Assembly: GCA_009838385.1 (NCBI GenBank)
Contig: VXRS01000005.1
Coordinates: forward strand, 1 to 37,655
Length of the DNA stretch: 37,655 nucleotides
DNA from: Dehalococcoidia bacterium
GTDB lineage: Bacteria; Chloroflexota; Dehalococcoidia; Tepidiformales; Tepidiformaceae
Reading direction: 5' to 3'
The notes under the pieces are model-generated. The model ran no database searches. It saw only the letters and a program-made list of their open reading frames with translations, and was not told the origin of the DNA. A program made the translations under genes and the position numbers. This document shows, in pieces, positions 8,970 to 17,685 of the stretch (position 1 is its first letter; each line of letters starts with the position of its first letter).

Positions 8970-11849
8970 TCATGACTCCCCGCCGGCATCGTCGAGAAGC
9001 GTGCCCTGATGGGCCGGGGGACGCTGACGGGCAAGCGTGGCCAGCTCAGGCCAGCTCTGGATGAGGGCGTTGTAGGCGAGCGCCTCCTGGGGGCGGTTTT
9101 TCTGGTCGCAGATGCGGTAGAGGCGGTAGGCAAGCTCCCGCGCTGGCTCCGCCATGGCCCCGAGCCGGGCCACGACTTCCGAAGCAGGCTCCTCACCGAG
9201 GTGGAGGACGCGGACGAGGTGGTGTACCGACTCCCAGACGGTGAGCCGCCGCTCCGTCTGTGGATCCCAGTCCTCGGGAAGCTCTTCGGGAGGCAGGAGG
9301 CGCACCTTGCCGGCCCGCGACACGAGGATACCCGCGTCGACCATGCCCTCTACGCTCGTGTTCTTAGCCTTGGAGAGCGTCTCGGCCACGCCGAAGTCGC
9401 CCTCGGCAAAGCCCGACTGCTCGAACCAAGCGAGCGCCCAGCGCGTGTCGGCATCGAAGTCGGCCTCTTGCTCGACCAGTGTCTCCTCGAGGGTCTGGTT
9501 GATGAGGGCGAGGGCCTCGCGCACAGATACGGGCTCTCCGCTGGCGTCGAGCACCTTCCTGTAGCGGGTGAACACGCCCATGCCTGGCCCAATGGCCGCC
9601 TGCGCTAGGTCCACAGGCGCGATGTTGCCGGCCTGCAACTGTGCCAGCGCCGGAGGTAGCTCGGCCTTGAGCGCATCCACAACCTCGCGGCGCGTGGCGA
9701 TAGGCGCATCTCCGGGCCGTGGGCGGCATACCAACACGATGCTGGAGGCGAGAGCGTTTGAAGCCATGCCACGCATGCGGTTGCTGAGCTCTGTGCGCAT
9801 TGGCCAGGTGCCCGTGACGGAGAAGCCAGCTTCTATGACTGCGGCAAGGAATGTTTCCCAGCCGGTGCTGGAGGTGTCGGCGCTACCCCTTTGCTCCGAC
9901 TGCTTGAAGGCGTAGTAGATGGAGGTGGGAAACGCAGGGTGCGTCTCGTTCGCAAGCCGCTGAACGACCTGAGACATGCCATCCAGGAAGAAGACCTCGG
10001 CTTTTTCCTTGCCCCCGTGTCTGTAGGGTGTGGCAACCAGTTCCTCCAACTTCGGTGCCGATAGCGTTGCGAGAATGCTAGGAAATACGGATCCAAGAGA
10101 GGGACGTAACCACACATAGAAGAAGTCAGAAAGATCGGCGTAGCCAACGTTGTCAAAATAAGGGGGGTCCGTCGATATGAGATTGTTGCCGGTAGTGTTC
10201 TGTGTGGAAGCACTGCCTTGGAAAGCGACTCCGGCTCTTCCGTGGCCTAGATTCGTAATCGACTGCATAGTCCATTCGAGAAGATTCTTGAAGCTTCCAC
10301 CTTTTTCGCTAAATGGGTTGGCCTCGGCGTAATCCCATGCTATTGGAATAGCTTGGCGAGTGAAGAGATGGCCGAACTGTTGGTTTGCTGGCTGCCATCC
10401 ACCCAATGAAGTCCAATAGTCTGCAAGCCTATCAAGTGTCAAAGCAAGGTATACGCTCACCGCCTCGGCGTACGCCCTTGCGCCGACGCCGCCCTCGCGG
10501 AGGGGGATGTCGTCGTCGGCAAGGCCCGCGGCCACGGCGTGGGCGAGGACACGGCCGCGGGCTTCCCCTACTAGGTCGGAGAAGGTCGTAAGCGCCACAA
10601 GCTGACGGTCGGTGAAGAGGTCTGCAAAGGTTGTCATCCCATACAGTGGCGGCGCTATGTAGCGTGGGCTGTCCGGCATCTCTAGCGTTGGCCGCCACTC
10701 GGGATGGAGTTCGGCCGTTGCCGATTCCTGGTGAGTTTCCGGCGGCAGATATAGGCGTTCCCGGTCTCCGTCTGCAACCAGGGCCATGAGCCGCGCGTCC
10801 ATCCTCCCGGCAATGCCCTCCGAGCGAACGTAATCGTTTGTCACGGGCACGTCTGACATAAGGCAGCGGAAGTTGCCCCGTCCTCCGATTCTGGTACCTG
10901 CTTTTGCCCATTCGGGTGCGACGCCTACCCGAACCGTGAAGTAGTAGCTGCTGTCTTCGATGACCGGCTCAACATAGGCCTCCTTGCCCTTCTTCTTCGA
11001 GAGGATGAGGGTGGAGGCGAGAGGCACGTCAACGTCGGCGAAGGCGGGGTTGGGGCTCTTCACCGTACGCGCCCAGAGCCAGGCTATAACGGTCAGCTTG
11101 CGACCTACATACGGCTTCAGGTCGGGGCGCTCCAGCGCCATCTCCTCCGTCACCGCCACCTTCGGGTAGAGGTGGCCGATGCGCTTCTTCGCCTCGTCGC
11201 GCATCCACTTGCCGTAGTAGCGCACGTCCTCGCTCAATCCTGTCGCGCCTCTCCAGGCGGTATCGATGTCGGCCTGACCGCTGTGGCTGTCGGGGTTCAC
11301 CGGTGGCTTGCCGGCGAAGCGGGGCGGAATCTCGATCATCGCCTTGTTGATGAGCACGGCCACGGGGTTCAGGTCGCTGGCGTGCGCCTCCAAGCCCAGC
11401 CGCTGCGCCTCCAGCGGGATGGAGCCGCCGCCGGCGAAAGGGTCATGGAACCCGGGCAGCTTGCGGGGGTTGAAGAGGTCAGTCGCCTGGGGATGATCGC
11501 GGTTGTCTTCGCAGGTGCGGCGCCAGCTCGTACGGATCTCCTTGCGGGCACCCTCCAGCACCTGCTCTTTCGTAGTGTTCCCCCACTTCATCAGTTCTTC
11601 GATGATGCGGAACAGCCGCTGCCGTTCTACGCTCTGGGCATCCTCGGTGGGGAAGAGCTCGGGGCGGGAGGATGGGTCTTCCACCAACTGCGCAAAGAGC
11701 ACGGCCCGTGCCGTGGCCAGCGGCTTCCGTGACCACCAGAGGTGCAGTGTGCTGGGATGCCCATGTCGGTTGAGCTTCTCCCGCGCCGAGGCCTTGTTGA
11801 TGGCATCTAGCGGCAGCGCCACTTCGATGAGCTTCTTGCGATAGGTCAC
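8970..11849 (-). CDS. DUF1156 DNA methyltransferase, copy B
   Basis: A 959-aa paralogue of copy A, starting at a GTG whose bases overlap the upstream stop (GTGA), so translation is coupled to the 303-aa gene. It shows the DUF1156 N-terminus ([20 protein letters not shown]), motif [11 protein letters not shown] at 136-145 and motif IV DPPY at 561-564. Both copies therefore look catalytically intact. The central part differs from copy A, and the coding DNA at about 10080-10460 is visibly AT-richer than the rest, suggesting a swapped or separately evolving recognition region. Two active methyltransferases in one system could each modify one strand of an asymmetric site, or two different sites. 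Family assignment is firm; the division of labour is inference. Confidence 0.93.
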   Translation of the reverse strand: MTYRKKLIEVALPLDAINKASAREKLNRHGHPSTLHLWWSRKPLATARAVLFAQLVEDPSSRPELFPTEDAQSVERQRLFRIIEELMKWGNTTKEQVLEGARKEIRTSWRRTCEDNRDHPQATDLFNPRKLPGFHDPFAGGGSIPLEAQRLGLEAHASDLNPVAVLINKAMIEIPPRFAGKPPVNPDSHSGQADIDTAWRGATGLSEDVRYYGKWMRDEAKKRIGHLYPKVAVTEEMALERPDLKPYVGRKLTVIAWLWARTVKSPNPAFADVDVPLASTLILSKKKGKEAYVEPVIEDSSYYFTVRVGVAPEWAKAGTRIGGRGNFRCLMSDVPVTNDYVRSEGIAGRMDARLMALVADGDRERLYLPPETHQESATAELHPEWRPTLEMPDSPRYIAPPLYGMTTFADLFTDRQLVALTTFSDLVGEARGRVLAHAVAAGLADDDIPLREGGVGARAYAEAVSVYLALTLDRLADYWTSLGGWQPANQQFGHLFTRQAIPIAWDYAEANPFSEKGGSFKNLLEWTMQSITNLGHGRAGVAFQGSASTQNTTGNNLISTDPPYFDNVGYADLSDFFYVWLRPSLGSVFPSILATLSAPKLEELVATPYRHGGKEKAEVFFLDGMSQVVQRLANETHPAFPTSIYYAFKQSEQRGSADTSSTGWETFLAAVIEAGFSVTGTWPMRTELSNRMRGMASNALASSIVLVCRPRPGDAPIATRREVVDALKAELPPALAQLQAGNIAPVDLAQAAIGPGMGVFTRYRKVLDASGEPVSVREALALINQTLEETLVEQEADFDADTRWALAWFEQSGFAEGDFGVAETLSKAKNTSVEGMVDAGILVSRAGKVRLLPPEELPEDWDPQTERRLTVWESVHHLVRVLHLGEEPASEVVARLGAMAEPARELAYRLYRICDQKNRPQEALAYNALIQSWPELATLARQRPPAHQGTLLDDAGGES
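9028..9568 (-). repeat. C-terminal block of the methyltransferase duplication, copy B
   Basis: Partner of 6060-6600 in direct orientation. The strong DNA-level similarity, silent sites included, suggests recent duplication or ongoing gene conversion. Recombination between the two would delete about 2.97 kb and leave one chimeric methyltransferase. Confidence 0.8.
10962..11838 (-). repeat. N-terminal block of the methyltransferase duplication, copy B
   Basis: Partner of 7990-8870 in direct orientation. It encodes the same N-terminal and motif I region. Boundaries are approximate. Confidence 0.75.
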
Positions 11850-12757
11850 GTCCGGCTCCGCGCATCAAGAATTAGGCGAATGAGGCTGAACATTCGATAG
11901 AACAAGTGGTCAGCGTGTTCGGGTCGTGCGATCACTTCGCGATCCGTCTCCGAGTGCCGTATGCGGAGCTCATTCCCAATGTCGGTAAGTGCGCGAGCTT
12001 CCGCTTCCAGCGCCTCTCTGAAGATCGGCGATGTGGGCCCGGCGGCCTTGTCGAGCATCAACCTCGTCCCGGTCTTCTTATCACCTTGACCGTCTAGAGT
12101 CTTGAGTCTCTCCCAAGCATCCCAGAGCGCTTCGAGGGCTTCTTGGCGGGTGTTGGGATGCGGGTCGAGGAACTTGCGCTGGGCGCTCGTGAGGAGCCGG
12201 TCAAGCTCGCGGTCGCCCGTGTCAAAGTCCTGCTGAGCCGCCACCTCCCCGAGGGCGGGCGGCACAACACGACGAACTCTTCCGTTCGTTTCTATCTGGT
12301 AGGCCAAGGCATTGCGCCGAAGGATGGTTTCGATCGTGTCCCGGAACTCTCCCTTGCCAGCCTCCTCATCGAAGACGAGGTGATCGTGCGCAAAGAAGGG
12401 GTGGCGTCCTGCCTTTCGTGGCTTCCCGACTGTCTTCCAACAGAAGTGAATGAGATCAAGTATGTCGTACACGGAAGGCGTTTCCATCGACATTTCCAAA
12501 GAGTCCAAGATGGTTCCAGCGTCTCGAAACTCAGCGAGGTGTGGCACTTCACCGAGCAGCGCGGCCTCAAAACTCGCGATGTCTGTGCCAACTACGTAGT
12601 TCCCATCCGGACACGTCTCGGGAAACGTGCTTCCGAAGCTCCCGTTAGATGCACAACGACGAATTTGGGCAAGGATCGCGTGCCACACTACCTCGTCAAT
12701 GTCTGCCTTACTCCTTGGCTCTTGTCCAAGTTCTTCGTCGCTGAGGTAGTCGGTCAC
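11846..12757 (-). CDS. 303-aa protein of unknown family, translationally coupled inside the defence operon
   Basis: Its GTG start overlaps the helicase stop (GTGA) and its stop overlaps the GTG start of methyltransferase B in the same way, so it is an integral operon member. I do not recognise the N-terminal 180 residues, which are acidic with SVYDILDLIHFCWK near residue 95. The C-terminal part has a pattern I associate with HEPN-like C-terminal domains of abortive-infection-type proteins: ALEALWDAWERLKTL, then IGNELRIRHSETDREV, then DHLFYRMFSLIRLILDA. If that holds, it would be an all-helical RNA-interacting or effector domain. It has no membrane segment or known enzyme motif. It could be an adaptor linking helicase and methyltransferases. 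Coding status is certain; function is unknown. Confidence 0.8.
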   Translation of the reverse strand: MTDYLSDEELGQEPRSKADIDEVVWHAILAQIRRCASNGSFGSTFPETCPDGNYVVGTDIASFEAALLGEVPHLAEFRDAGTILDSLEMSMETPSVYDILDLIHFCWKTVGKPRKAGRHPFFAHDHLVFDEEAGKGEFRDTIETILRRNALAYQIETNGRVRRVVPPALGEVAAQQDFDTGDRELDRLLTSAQRKFLDPHPNTRQEALEALWDAWERLKTLDGQGDKKTGTRLMLDKAAGPTSPIFREALEAEARALTDIGNELRIRHSETDREVIARPEHADHLFYRMFSLIRLILDARSRT

Positions 12758-15700
12758 GAGGGCGATTCCGCCCGGGCCAGGAGCTTCGGCAGCTCGTAGT
12801 TGACGCTGGCTGCGCCGAAGTCCGGCTCGCGCCGGAACGGCTGTCGTACGTAGTGGACCGAGTCCTCGCCGCCATCCCGAAACTCGACGATGGCGAGGAT
12901 GAAGTCGTCGGGCTTGTTGAGGGACGTGAGGATCTCGTTCTTGGTGACGGTGACGGTCGCAGCGCCCTCCTGCCGTCCCTTCACCTCGATGAAGCGGAGC
13001 TTGCCCGTGCCCGGCACGCGGCTCTCGATGTCGTAGCCGAGCTTGTCGGTCTCGCGGTCCACAGGCTCGAAGCCGAGACCCCGCTCGATCTCCATGACAG
13101 CCGCCCTGGCGCGGGCTGCAGCCACCTGCGTGTCCTGGGTGACGACGGTCTCGGTCGAGCCTGTCATCTTGCGGATGAGCCCTGCGGGAACCACGAGCAC
13201 CCCGCCGAGGACCACGGGTGGCATCGCCGAGAGCTGGCGCTCCCGCTTGATCTCGTCCATCCGCTTCTGCAGCCGCCCCTGGAGGTCGTCTGCCCGGCGG
13301 CTGGCCTCTCCTGAGTTGAGGCGCGAGTTGGACTTCCCCGCGCGCTCCTGCTCCAGGAGTTCAGCGGCGCGGTGGTCCCAGTACGCGATTTCCTTCGTCA
13401 GCCGCTCCTTGACTGCTGCCTCGGTCTTGTCGAGCAGTTCGATCTTGCGGGAGCGCACCTCCCCTAGGTGCTCCGGCACGACCTCGGAGACCGCGTACTC
13501 CATCGCCATCGCCTCCGACTCGACGCCGATCCAGGCGCACTCGGGACGGTCGAGGATCTCCTGGACCTTGTGCTCGTCGTCCCGGAGGTGGCGGTAGTCA
13601 AGATAGGGCGCGTACTCGGGCGAGACGGAGTTCCCCTCGGCATCCACACTCACGTAGAGGACGCGCTTCGAGACGGTGCGCTGCTCCCCAGAGCGCGTGC
13701 GGCTGCCGTCGCGGATGCTGTGCTCCAGGTAGAGGAGGACGCGGGGCTCCTCGCCGGGGTCGTTGTCGTCGACGAGCACGGCCGCCTGCCTGAGCAGGTC
13801 GCGATAGCGCTCCAGCACGAGGTCGATGGTCACATCGAGCAGTCCGTGGCCGGGACAGACGAAGGCGGCAGGCGGCTTCCCCGGCACGGTGGCGAGCGAC
13901 TTCTCGAAGGTGATGCGCTCGTAGCGCGACAGCACGGGGGCACCCACGCCTATGAGGCGGTCTCGCTGGCGCACCAGCGCCGGGACGTGGCTTACGTGGT
14001 AGCGGCGCGGCTCCCGCTCGGAGATCCGGCCACCGAGCAGCCGGAACGCCTCCAGGAAGAAGGCCTCGACGTAGTGGGGCTGGAGCCGGCGGGCTTCGGC
14101 GCGCTCCATGTCCTCGCGGATCCTGCGCACCTGGGTCGTGTCCATCGACTCGCGCACGAGGGCGGACTCCTCGAGCAGGTCTTGCACCTGTCCACGGTCG
14201 AAGGCGTCGCTCACAACACGGGTCAGTCGTGCCTGGACATCAGGCTGCTCGCCGTAGCGCACGGCTTCAAGCAGAAGGTCGCGCAGCGGCTTGCCTTCGA
14301 ACTGCAGCTTCCCGAGGACATCGAACACCTGCCCGCCGAGGGCCTGGCGGGCGTCTTCCAGCTTCTTCAGCAGCGTGTGGTAGACATCACCCTCGCGCGT
14401 CTCCTCCGCGATCAGGTTCCAGAGGTGGCAAACCTTCGCCTGTCCGATACGGTGGATACGCCCGAAGCGCTGCTCGATGCGGTTCGGGTTCCAGGGCAGA
14501 TCGTAGTTCACCATCAGGTGGGCGCGCTGCAGGTTGATGCCCTCGGAGGCGGCGTCCGTGGCGATGAGGACCTGCACCTGCGGGTCGTACCGGAAGGACT
14601 CCTGGATGGTGCGTCGGTCATCGCGACCGATGCCTCCGTGGATCACCTTGACGGCTTCCTCCCGCCCGAGGAGCGTGGTGATGCGGTTCTCCAGATAGTT
14701 GAGGGTGTCCTTGTGCTCCGTGAAGACGACGAGCTTCTGGTCGGGGGACGGGATGAAGCCATCGTCCGACTGGCCGGCGCCAGCAACGCCGTTACCGGCT
14801 GCGGGGGACGAGGCGAACAGTCGGCTCAGGAGGGTGGCCAACTCCTGCCACTTCCGGTCTTCGCCACCCCGCCGCACGCCCTGCGCCAGCCCTTCCAGGC
14901 GCTGGAGAATGGCGATCTCTGTTTCGAGCTCGCCGATGGTACGTGCGGCGGTCGCGCGGTCGAGGATTTCTTCCTCGGCAGCGTCGCTCTCATCCCCCGG
15001 GGCGTCCTCAATATCTTCGATGTCCTCGTCATCCAGCCACCCAAAGTTCCCGCTCAGGGCCGTCTCGACCTGCCCACCGCGCTGAAGGACCTGCAGCTCT
15101 CGAAGGCGGCTCTGCAGGCGCTCCTTCCGCCTTCGCAGCGACTGGTAGATGGCCTCCGGCGAGGAGGCGAGCCGCCGCTGGAGGATGGTGAGCGCAAAGC
15201 CGACGGTTCCCGCCCGCTTGTCGTTTTGGAGCGCCTCCGCCCGGTTGAACTCCTCGCGGACGTACTCGGTAACTTCTCGATAGAGGTGCGCTTCGCCGTC
15301 GGAGAGCTTGTAGGGAACGGCGTAGGCGCGACGCTCTGGGAATAGCGGGGTCGCATCGAACTTGAACAGCCTCTCCTTCACCATCCGGCGCATCAGGTCG
15401 GAGGCGTCGACGGTGTGTACGCCGTCCCGGAAGCGGCCCTCGAAGCGATCGCCGTCGAGCAGCGCCAGGAAAAGCTGGAAGTCTTCCTCCTTGCCGTTGT
15501 GGGGAGTGGCGGTCAGCAGCAGGAAGTGGCGGGTCTGCTCAGACAGGAGCTGACCGAGCCGATATCGCTTCGTGTACTTGATCTCTCCCCCAAAATACGA
15601 GGCCGACATCTTGTGCGCCTCGTCACAGATGACCAGGTCCCATCCCGCCTCTGGCACGCGAAGGAGGTTCTGCACGTCCTCGTCGCGGGCGAGCTTGTCC

Positions 15701-16320
15701 AGGCGCGCGATGGCGAGCGGCGTCTCCATGAACCAGTTGCCGGAACTGGCGGCCTCAAGGTTGTCGTTTGTCATGATGTCGAAGGTCAGCTGGAAGCGGC
15801 TGGAGAGTTCGTCCTGCCACTGCTCGGCAAGGCTGCCCGGGCAGACAACCAGGCAGCGTTCGAGGTCGCCACGGGCGATGAGCTCCTTGATCAGGAGCCC
15901 TGCCATGATCGTCTTGCCGGCGCCGGGGTCGTCGGCCAGCAGGAATCGCAGAGGCTGCCGTGTCAACATGGAGTCGTAGACAGCGGTTATCTGGTGGGGA
16001 AGCGGGTCCACCATCGATGTGTGGACCGCCAGGACAGGGTCGTACAGGTGTGCAAGGCTGATCCGCTGAGCCTCGGAGACGAGCCGGAACAGCCGGCCGT
16101 CGCCATCAAAGGACCAGGGAAGGCCCTGTTCGACGATATCCAGGCTTCCTTCGCTGTCGCGGTAGAGCAACTGCGTGTCGACAAGGCCGGTACTGGGGAC
16201 CTTGTAGGTCAGCTCAACAGCCGAGTCTCCAAACCACTTGACGCTCACCACTTCCACGGACCCATCCGGCGTCACACCGCGGACGACGGTTCCGAGGGTC
16301 AGGCTCTCAAGTCGTGCCAT
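12754..16320 (-). CDS. SNF2-family helicase with C-terminal DUF3883 nuclease-like domain (DrmD-like)
   Basis: An 1188-aa protein, first gene of the operon. The start at 16320 is chosen over in-frame codons up to 16410 because AGGAG lies 6-10 nt before it and the family-like sequence begins there (MARLESLTLGTVVRG). Superfamily 2 motifs: DPGAGKT at 131-137, DEAH at 233-236, TATPHNGK at 270-277, and in the second RecA domain ATDAASEGINLQ and QRFGRIHRIGQ. A long helical insert and coiled coil follow. The last 110 residues match DUF3883 and contain GYDIES followed by FIEVKG, a D...ExK arrangement like PD-(D/E)XK nucleases. DISARM class 1 DrmD is the closest named type I recall. It probably translocates on or remodels unmodified DNA, with the C-terminal domain as possible cleavage module. 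Confidence 0.93.
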   Translation of the reverse strand: MARLESLTLGTVVRGVTPDGSVEVVSVKWFGDSAVELTYKVPSTGLVDTQLLYRDSEGSLDIVEQGLPWSFDGDGRLFRLVSEAQRISLAHLYDPVLAVHTSMVDPLPHQITAVYDSMLTRQPLRFLLADDPGAGKTIMAGLLIKELIARGDLERCLVVCPGSLAEQWQDELSSRFQLTFDIMTNDNLEAASSGNWFMETPLAIARLDKLARDEDVQNLLRVPEAGWDLVICDEAHKMSASYFGGEIKYTKRYRLGQLLSEQTRHFLLLTATPHNGKEEDFQLFLALLDGDRFEGRFRDGVHTVDASDLMRRMVKERLFKFDATPLFPERRAYAVPYKLSDGEAHLYREVTEYVREEFNRAEALQNDKRAGTVGFALTILQRRLASSPEAIYQSLRRRKERLQSRLRELQVLQRGGQVETALSGNFGWLDDEDIEDIEDAPGDESDAAEEEILDRATAARTIGELETEIAILQRLEGLAQGVRRGGEDRKWQELATLLSRLFASSPAAGNGVAGAGQSDDGFIPSPDQKLVVFTEHKDTLNYLENRITTLLGREEAVKVIHGGIGRDDRRTIQESFRYDPQVQVLIATDAASEGINLQRAHLMVNYDLPWNPNRIEQRFGRIHRIGQAKVCHLWNLIAEETREGDVYHTLLKKLEDARQALGGQVFDVLGKLQFEGKPLRDLLLEAVRYGEQPDVQARLTRVVSDAFDRGQVQDLLEESALVRESMDTTQVRRIREDMERAEARRLQPHYVEAFFLEAFRLLGGRISEREPRRYHVSHVPALVRQRDRLIGVGAPVLSRYERITFEKSLATVPGKPPAAFVCPGHGLLDVTIDLVLERYRDLLRQAAVLVDDNDPGEEPRVLLYLEHSIRDGSRTRSGEQRTVSKRVLYVSVDAEGNSVSPEYAPYLDYRHLRDDEHKVQEILDRPECAWIGVESEAMAMEYAVSEVVPEHLGEVRSRKIELLDKTEAAVKERLTKEIAYWDHRAAELLEQERAGKSNSRLNSGEASRRADDLQGRLQKRMDEIKRERQLSAMPPVVLGGVLVVPAGLIRKMTGSTETVVTQDTQVAAARARAAVMEIERGLGFEPVDRETDKLGYDIESRVPGTGKLRFIEVKGRQEGAATVTVTKNEILTSLNKPDDFILAIVEFRDGGEDSVHYVRQPFRREPDFGAASVNYELPKLLARAESPS

Positions 16321-16441
16321 GCGTGCTCCTGGGCGCGCCAAGTCTGCCAGAGTATGGGGATAGTCGCGCCGACAGGAGCCGGACAGTCGAGTGGGCTTGC
16401 TGCGCGCCATGGCCAGCAGGACCTAGACGGTGACTGGCCTG

Positions 16442-16468
16442 TGCACCGCTGCTCTGAGCAGCGGTGCA
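16442..16468. promoter_or_regulatory. Perfect inverted repeat with 13-bp arms between the divergent defence units
   Basis: TGCACCGCTGCTC (16442-16454), one central T, then the exact complement (16456-16468). It sits in the 287-bp gap between the helicase gene (minus) and the nuclease-like gene (plus). No T-run follows on either strand, so a dimeric repressor operator or an RNA stem-loop is more likely than a terminator. It lies about 65 bp upstream of the candidate plus-strand promoter. Confidence 0.6.
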
Positions 16469-16532
16469 TCTTCGCCCTCCGCAGGTTCGCGGGCTTCGAT
16501 TGTTGGGACGCTCACTGAGTGCTTGCCACTCG

Positions 16533-16562
16533 TTGACGGTGCTCTTCCTGTCACGCTACGGT
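16533..16562 (+). promoter_or_regulatory. Candidate sigma-70-type promoter for the nuclease/STAND pair
   Basis: TTGACG at 16533-16538, an 18-bp spacer, and TACGGT at 16557-16562, followed by about 45 bp to the ATG at 16608. The -35 matches five of six consensus bases, and the -10 fits the relaxed TAnnnT form common in high-GC bacteria. Short inverted repeats (CACTGAGTG, and GAGTG with CACTC) overlap or precede the -35. Confidence 0.4.
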
Positions 16563-16607
16563 CGCGATCCCGGTCGGACCTCGTCCGGCTGGGCAGGTCC
16601 GTCTCGC

Positions 16608-17642
16608 ATGAGTTCAAGGAAACCCGAGATTCAAGCGTTCAATTTGCTCGATGAGTTGGCAACTTTCGGTCTCTCCCAAGGACTGCGGCTCAACGACCCC
16701 CAAACAGTGGAGAGATTCTCGACGTCGATGTCTGAGTCTCTGGACATGACCCTCTCCAACCGGGCAGCGCTCTATGGGCGCAGAACAGAGGCGATGTTTG
16801 AAGCCATGCTCATCAGCCTGGGAGCCCACCGGCTCCTCAAGGCGGAGGACACGGGTCTAGTTCACCCCGAGGCTCCCTTCAAGGTTCCCGACTATCGTGT
16901 CGTGCTATTGGATGGGACGCAGTGGCTCGTCGAAGTCAAGAACGTCTACATCAAGGAACCGTTCCAACAAGAGCGGTTGCTGCTAAAACGGGGCTACCAC
17001 AAAAAGCTTGAAAACTATGCCTCCGCCACAGGCGGTCAACTCAAGCTGGCGGTATTTTGGGCTAGATGGAGCATATGGACGCTGGTATCCCCTTCGAAGC
17101 TCACCGATGAGAGCGGCGACCTTACCCTCGACATCAAAACTGGCATGCGTTTCAACGAACTAGGAGCGCTTGGGGACCTCCACATTGGCACTACACCACC
17201 ACTCCGCCTCCGACTGGACGCCGACCCTGAGGCCCCCAGTACCCTCACCGAAGATGGTCACGCAGAGTTCACGATTGGAGGGGCAGGGCTTTACTGTAAT
17301 CAGAACGAAATTGAGGACCAAGAGGAGCAACAGCTTGCCTGGAGCTTCATAAGGTACGGCGACTGGCACGAAGTCGGTCCGATGGCCATCCTTGACGGGC
17401 AACGGCTCATCGGAATCGAGTTCGCATGGGAGCCCGAGGAGAGAACGAACCAAGGGTTCGAGATGATCGGCAGCCTGAGCCGCATCTTCTCTCGGTACTA
17501 CGCCCAACGGACTCTGGATGGCGGAGAAGTGGTCCAAATTCATGCACCGTCGCGTCCCGGATGGTTCAAGTCGCTGCTCAGCGATGACTACAAGGGGAAA
17601 GCAATGCCGCTCTGGCAGCTTAGGCAGCATCCGGACACATGA
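16608..17642 (+). CDS. PD-(D/E)XK nuclease-like protein
   Basis: A 344-aa protein. I take the ATG at 16608 (MSSRKPEIQAFNLLDE); upstream in-frame codons to 16464 would place the palindrome inside the gene. Residues 93-111 read VPDYRVVLLDG...WLVEVKN, giving Asp95 and Glu109-x-Lys111 on adjacent strands, the active-site layout of restriction-endonuclease-like folds. A helix before it (RRTEAMFEAMLISLGAH) fits the usual first helix. The remaining 230 residues are unrecognised. It is 43 bp upstream of the STAND gene and probably co-transcribed with it, suggesting a nuclease/sensor pair. DNA cleavage is inferred from the motif; a non-catalytic role is possible. Confidence 0.75.
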   Translation: MSSRKPEIQAFNLLDELATFGLSQGLRLNDPQTVERFSTSMSESLDMTLSNRAALYGRRTEAMFEAMLISLGAHRLLKAEDTGLVHPEAPFKVPDYRVVLLDGTQWLVEVKNVYIKEPFQQERLLLKRGYHKKLENYASATGGQLKLAVFWARWSIWTLVSPSKLTDESGDLTLDIKTGMRFNELGALGDLHIGTTPPLRLRLDADPEAPSTLTEDGHAEFTIGGAGLYCNQNEIEDQEEQQLAWSFIRYGDWHEVGPMAILDGQRLIGIEFAWEPEERTNQGFEMIGSLSRIFSRYYAQRTLDGGEVVQIHAPSRPGWFKSLLSDDYKGKAMPLWQLRQHPDT

Positions 17643-17685
17643 AGCGGCAGACCGCTTCGCTCCTGCCTAGCACTGATGGAGGCTA

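Noticed and set aside
8906..9196. In-frame N-terminal extension of methyltransferase A
   Set aside because: Its first part reads over the end of methyltransferase B in another frame, and similarity to the paralogue begins only at 8905.
13468..15345. 625-codon plus-strand frame
   Set aside because: It lies antisense to the helicase, whose motifs are intact; long shadow frames are expected at this GC content.
16321..16410. In-frame N-terminal extension of the helicase
   Set aside because: A Shine-Dalgarno precedes the start at 16320, and the extra residues are Arg/Pro-rich non-conserved sequence.
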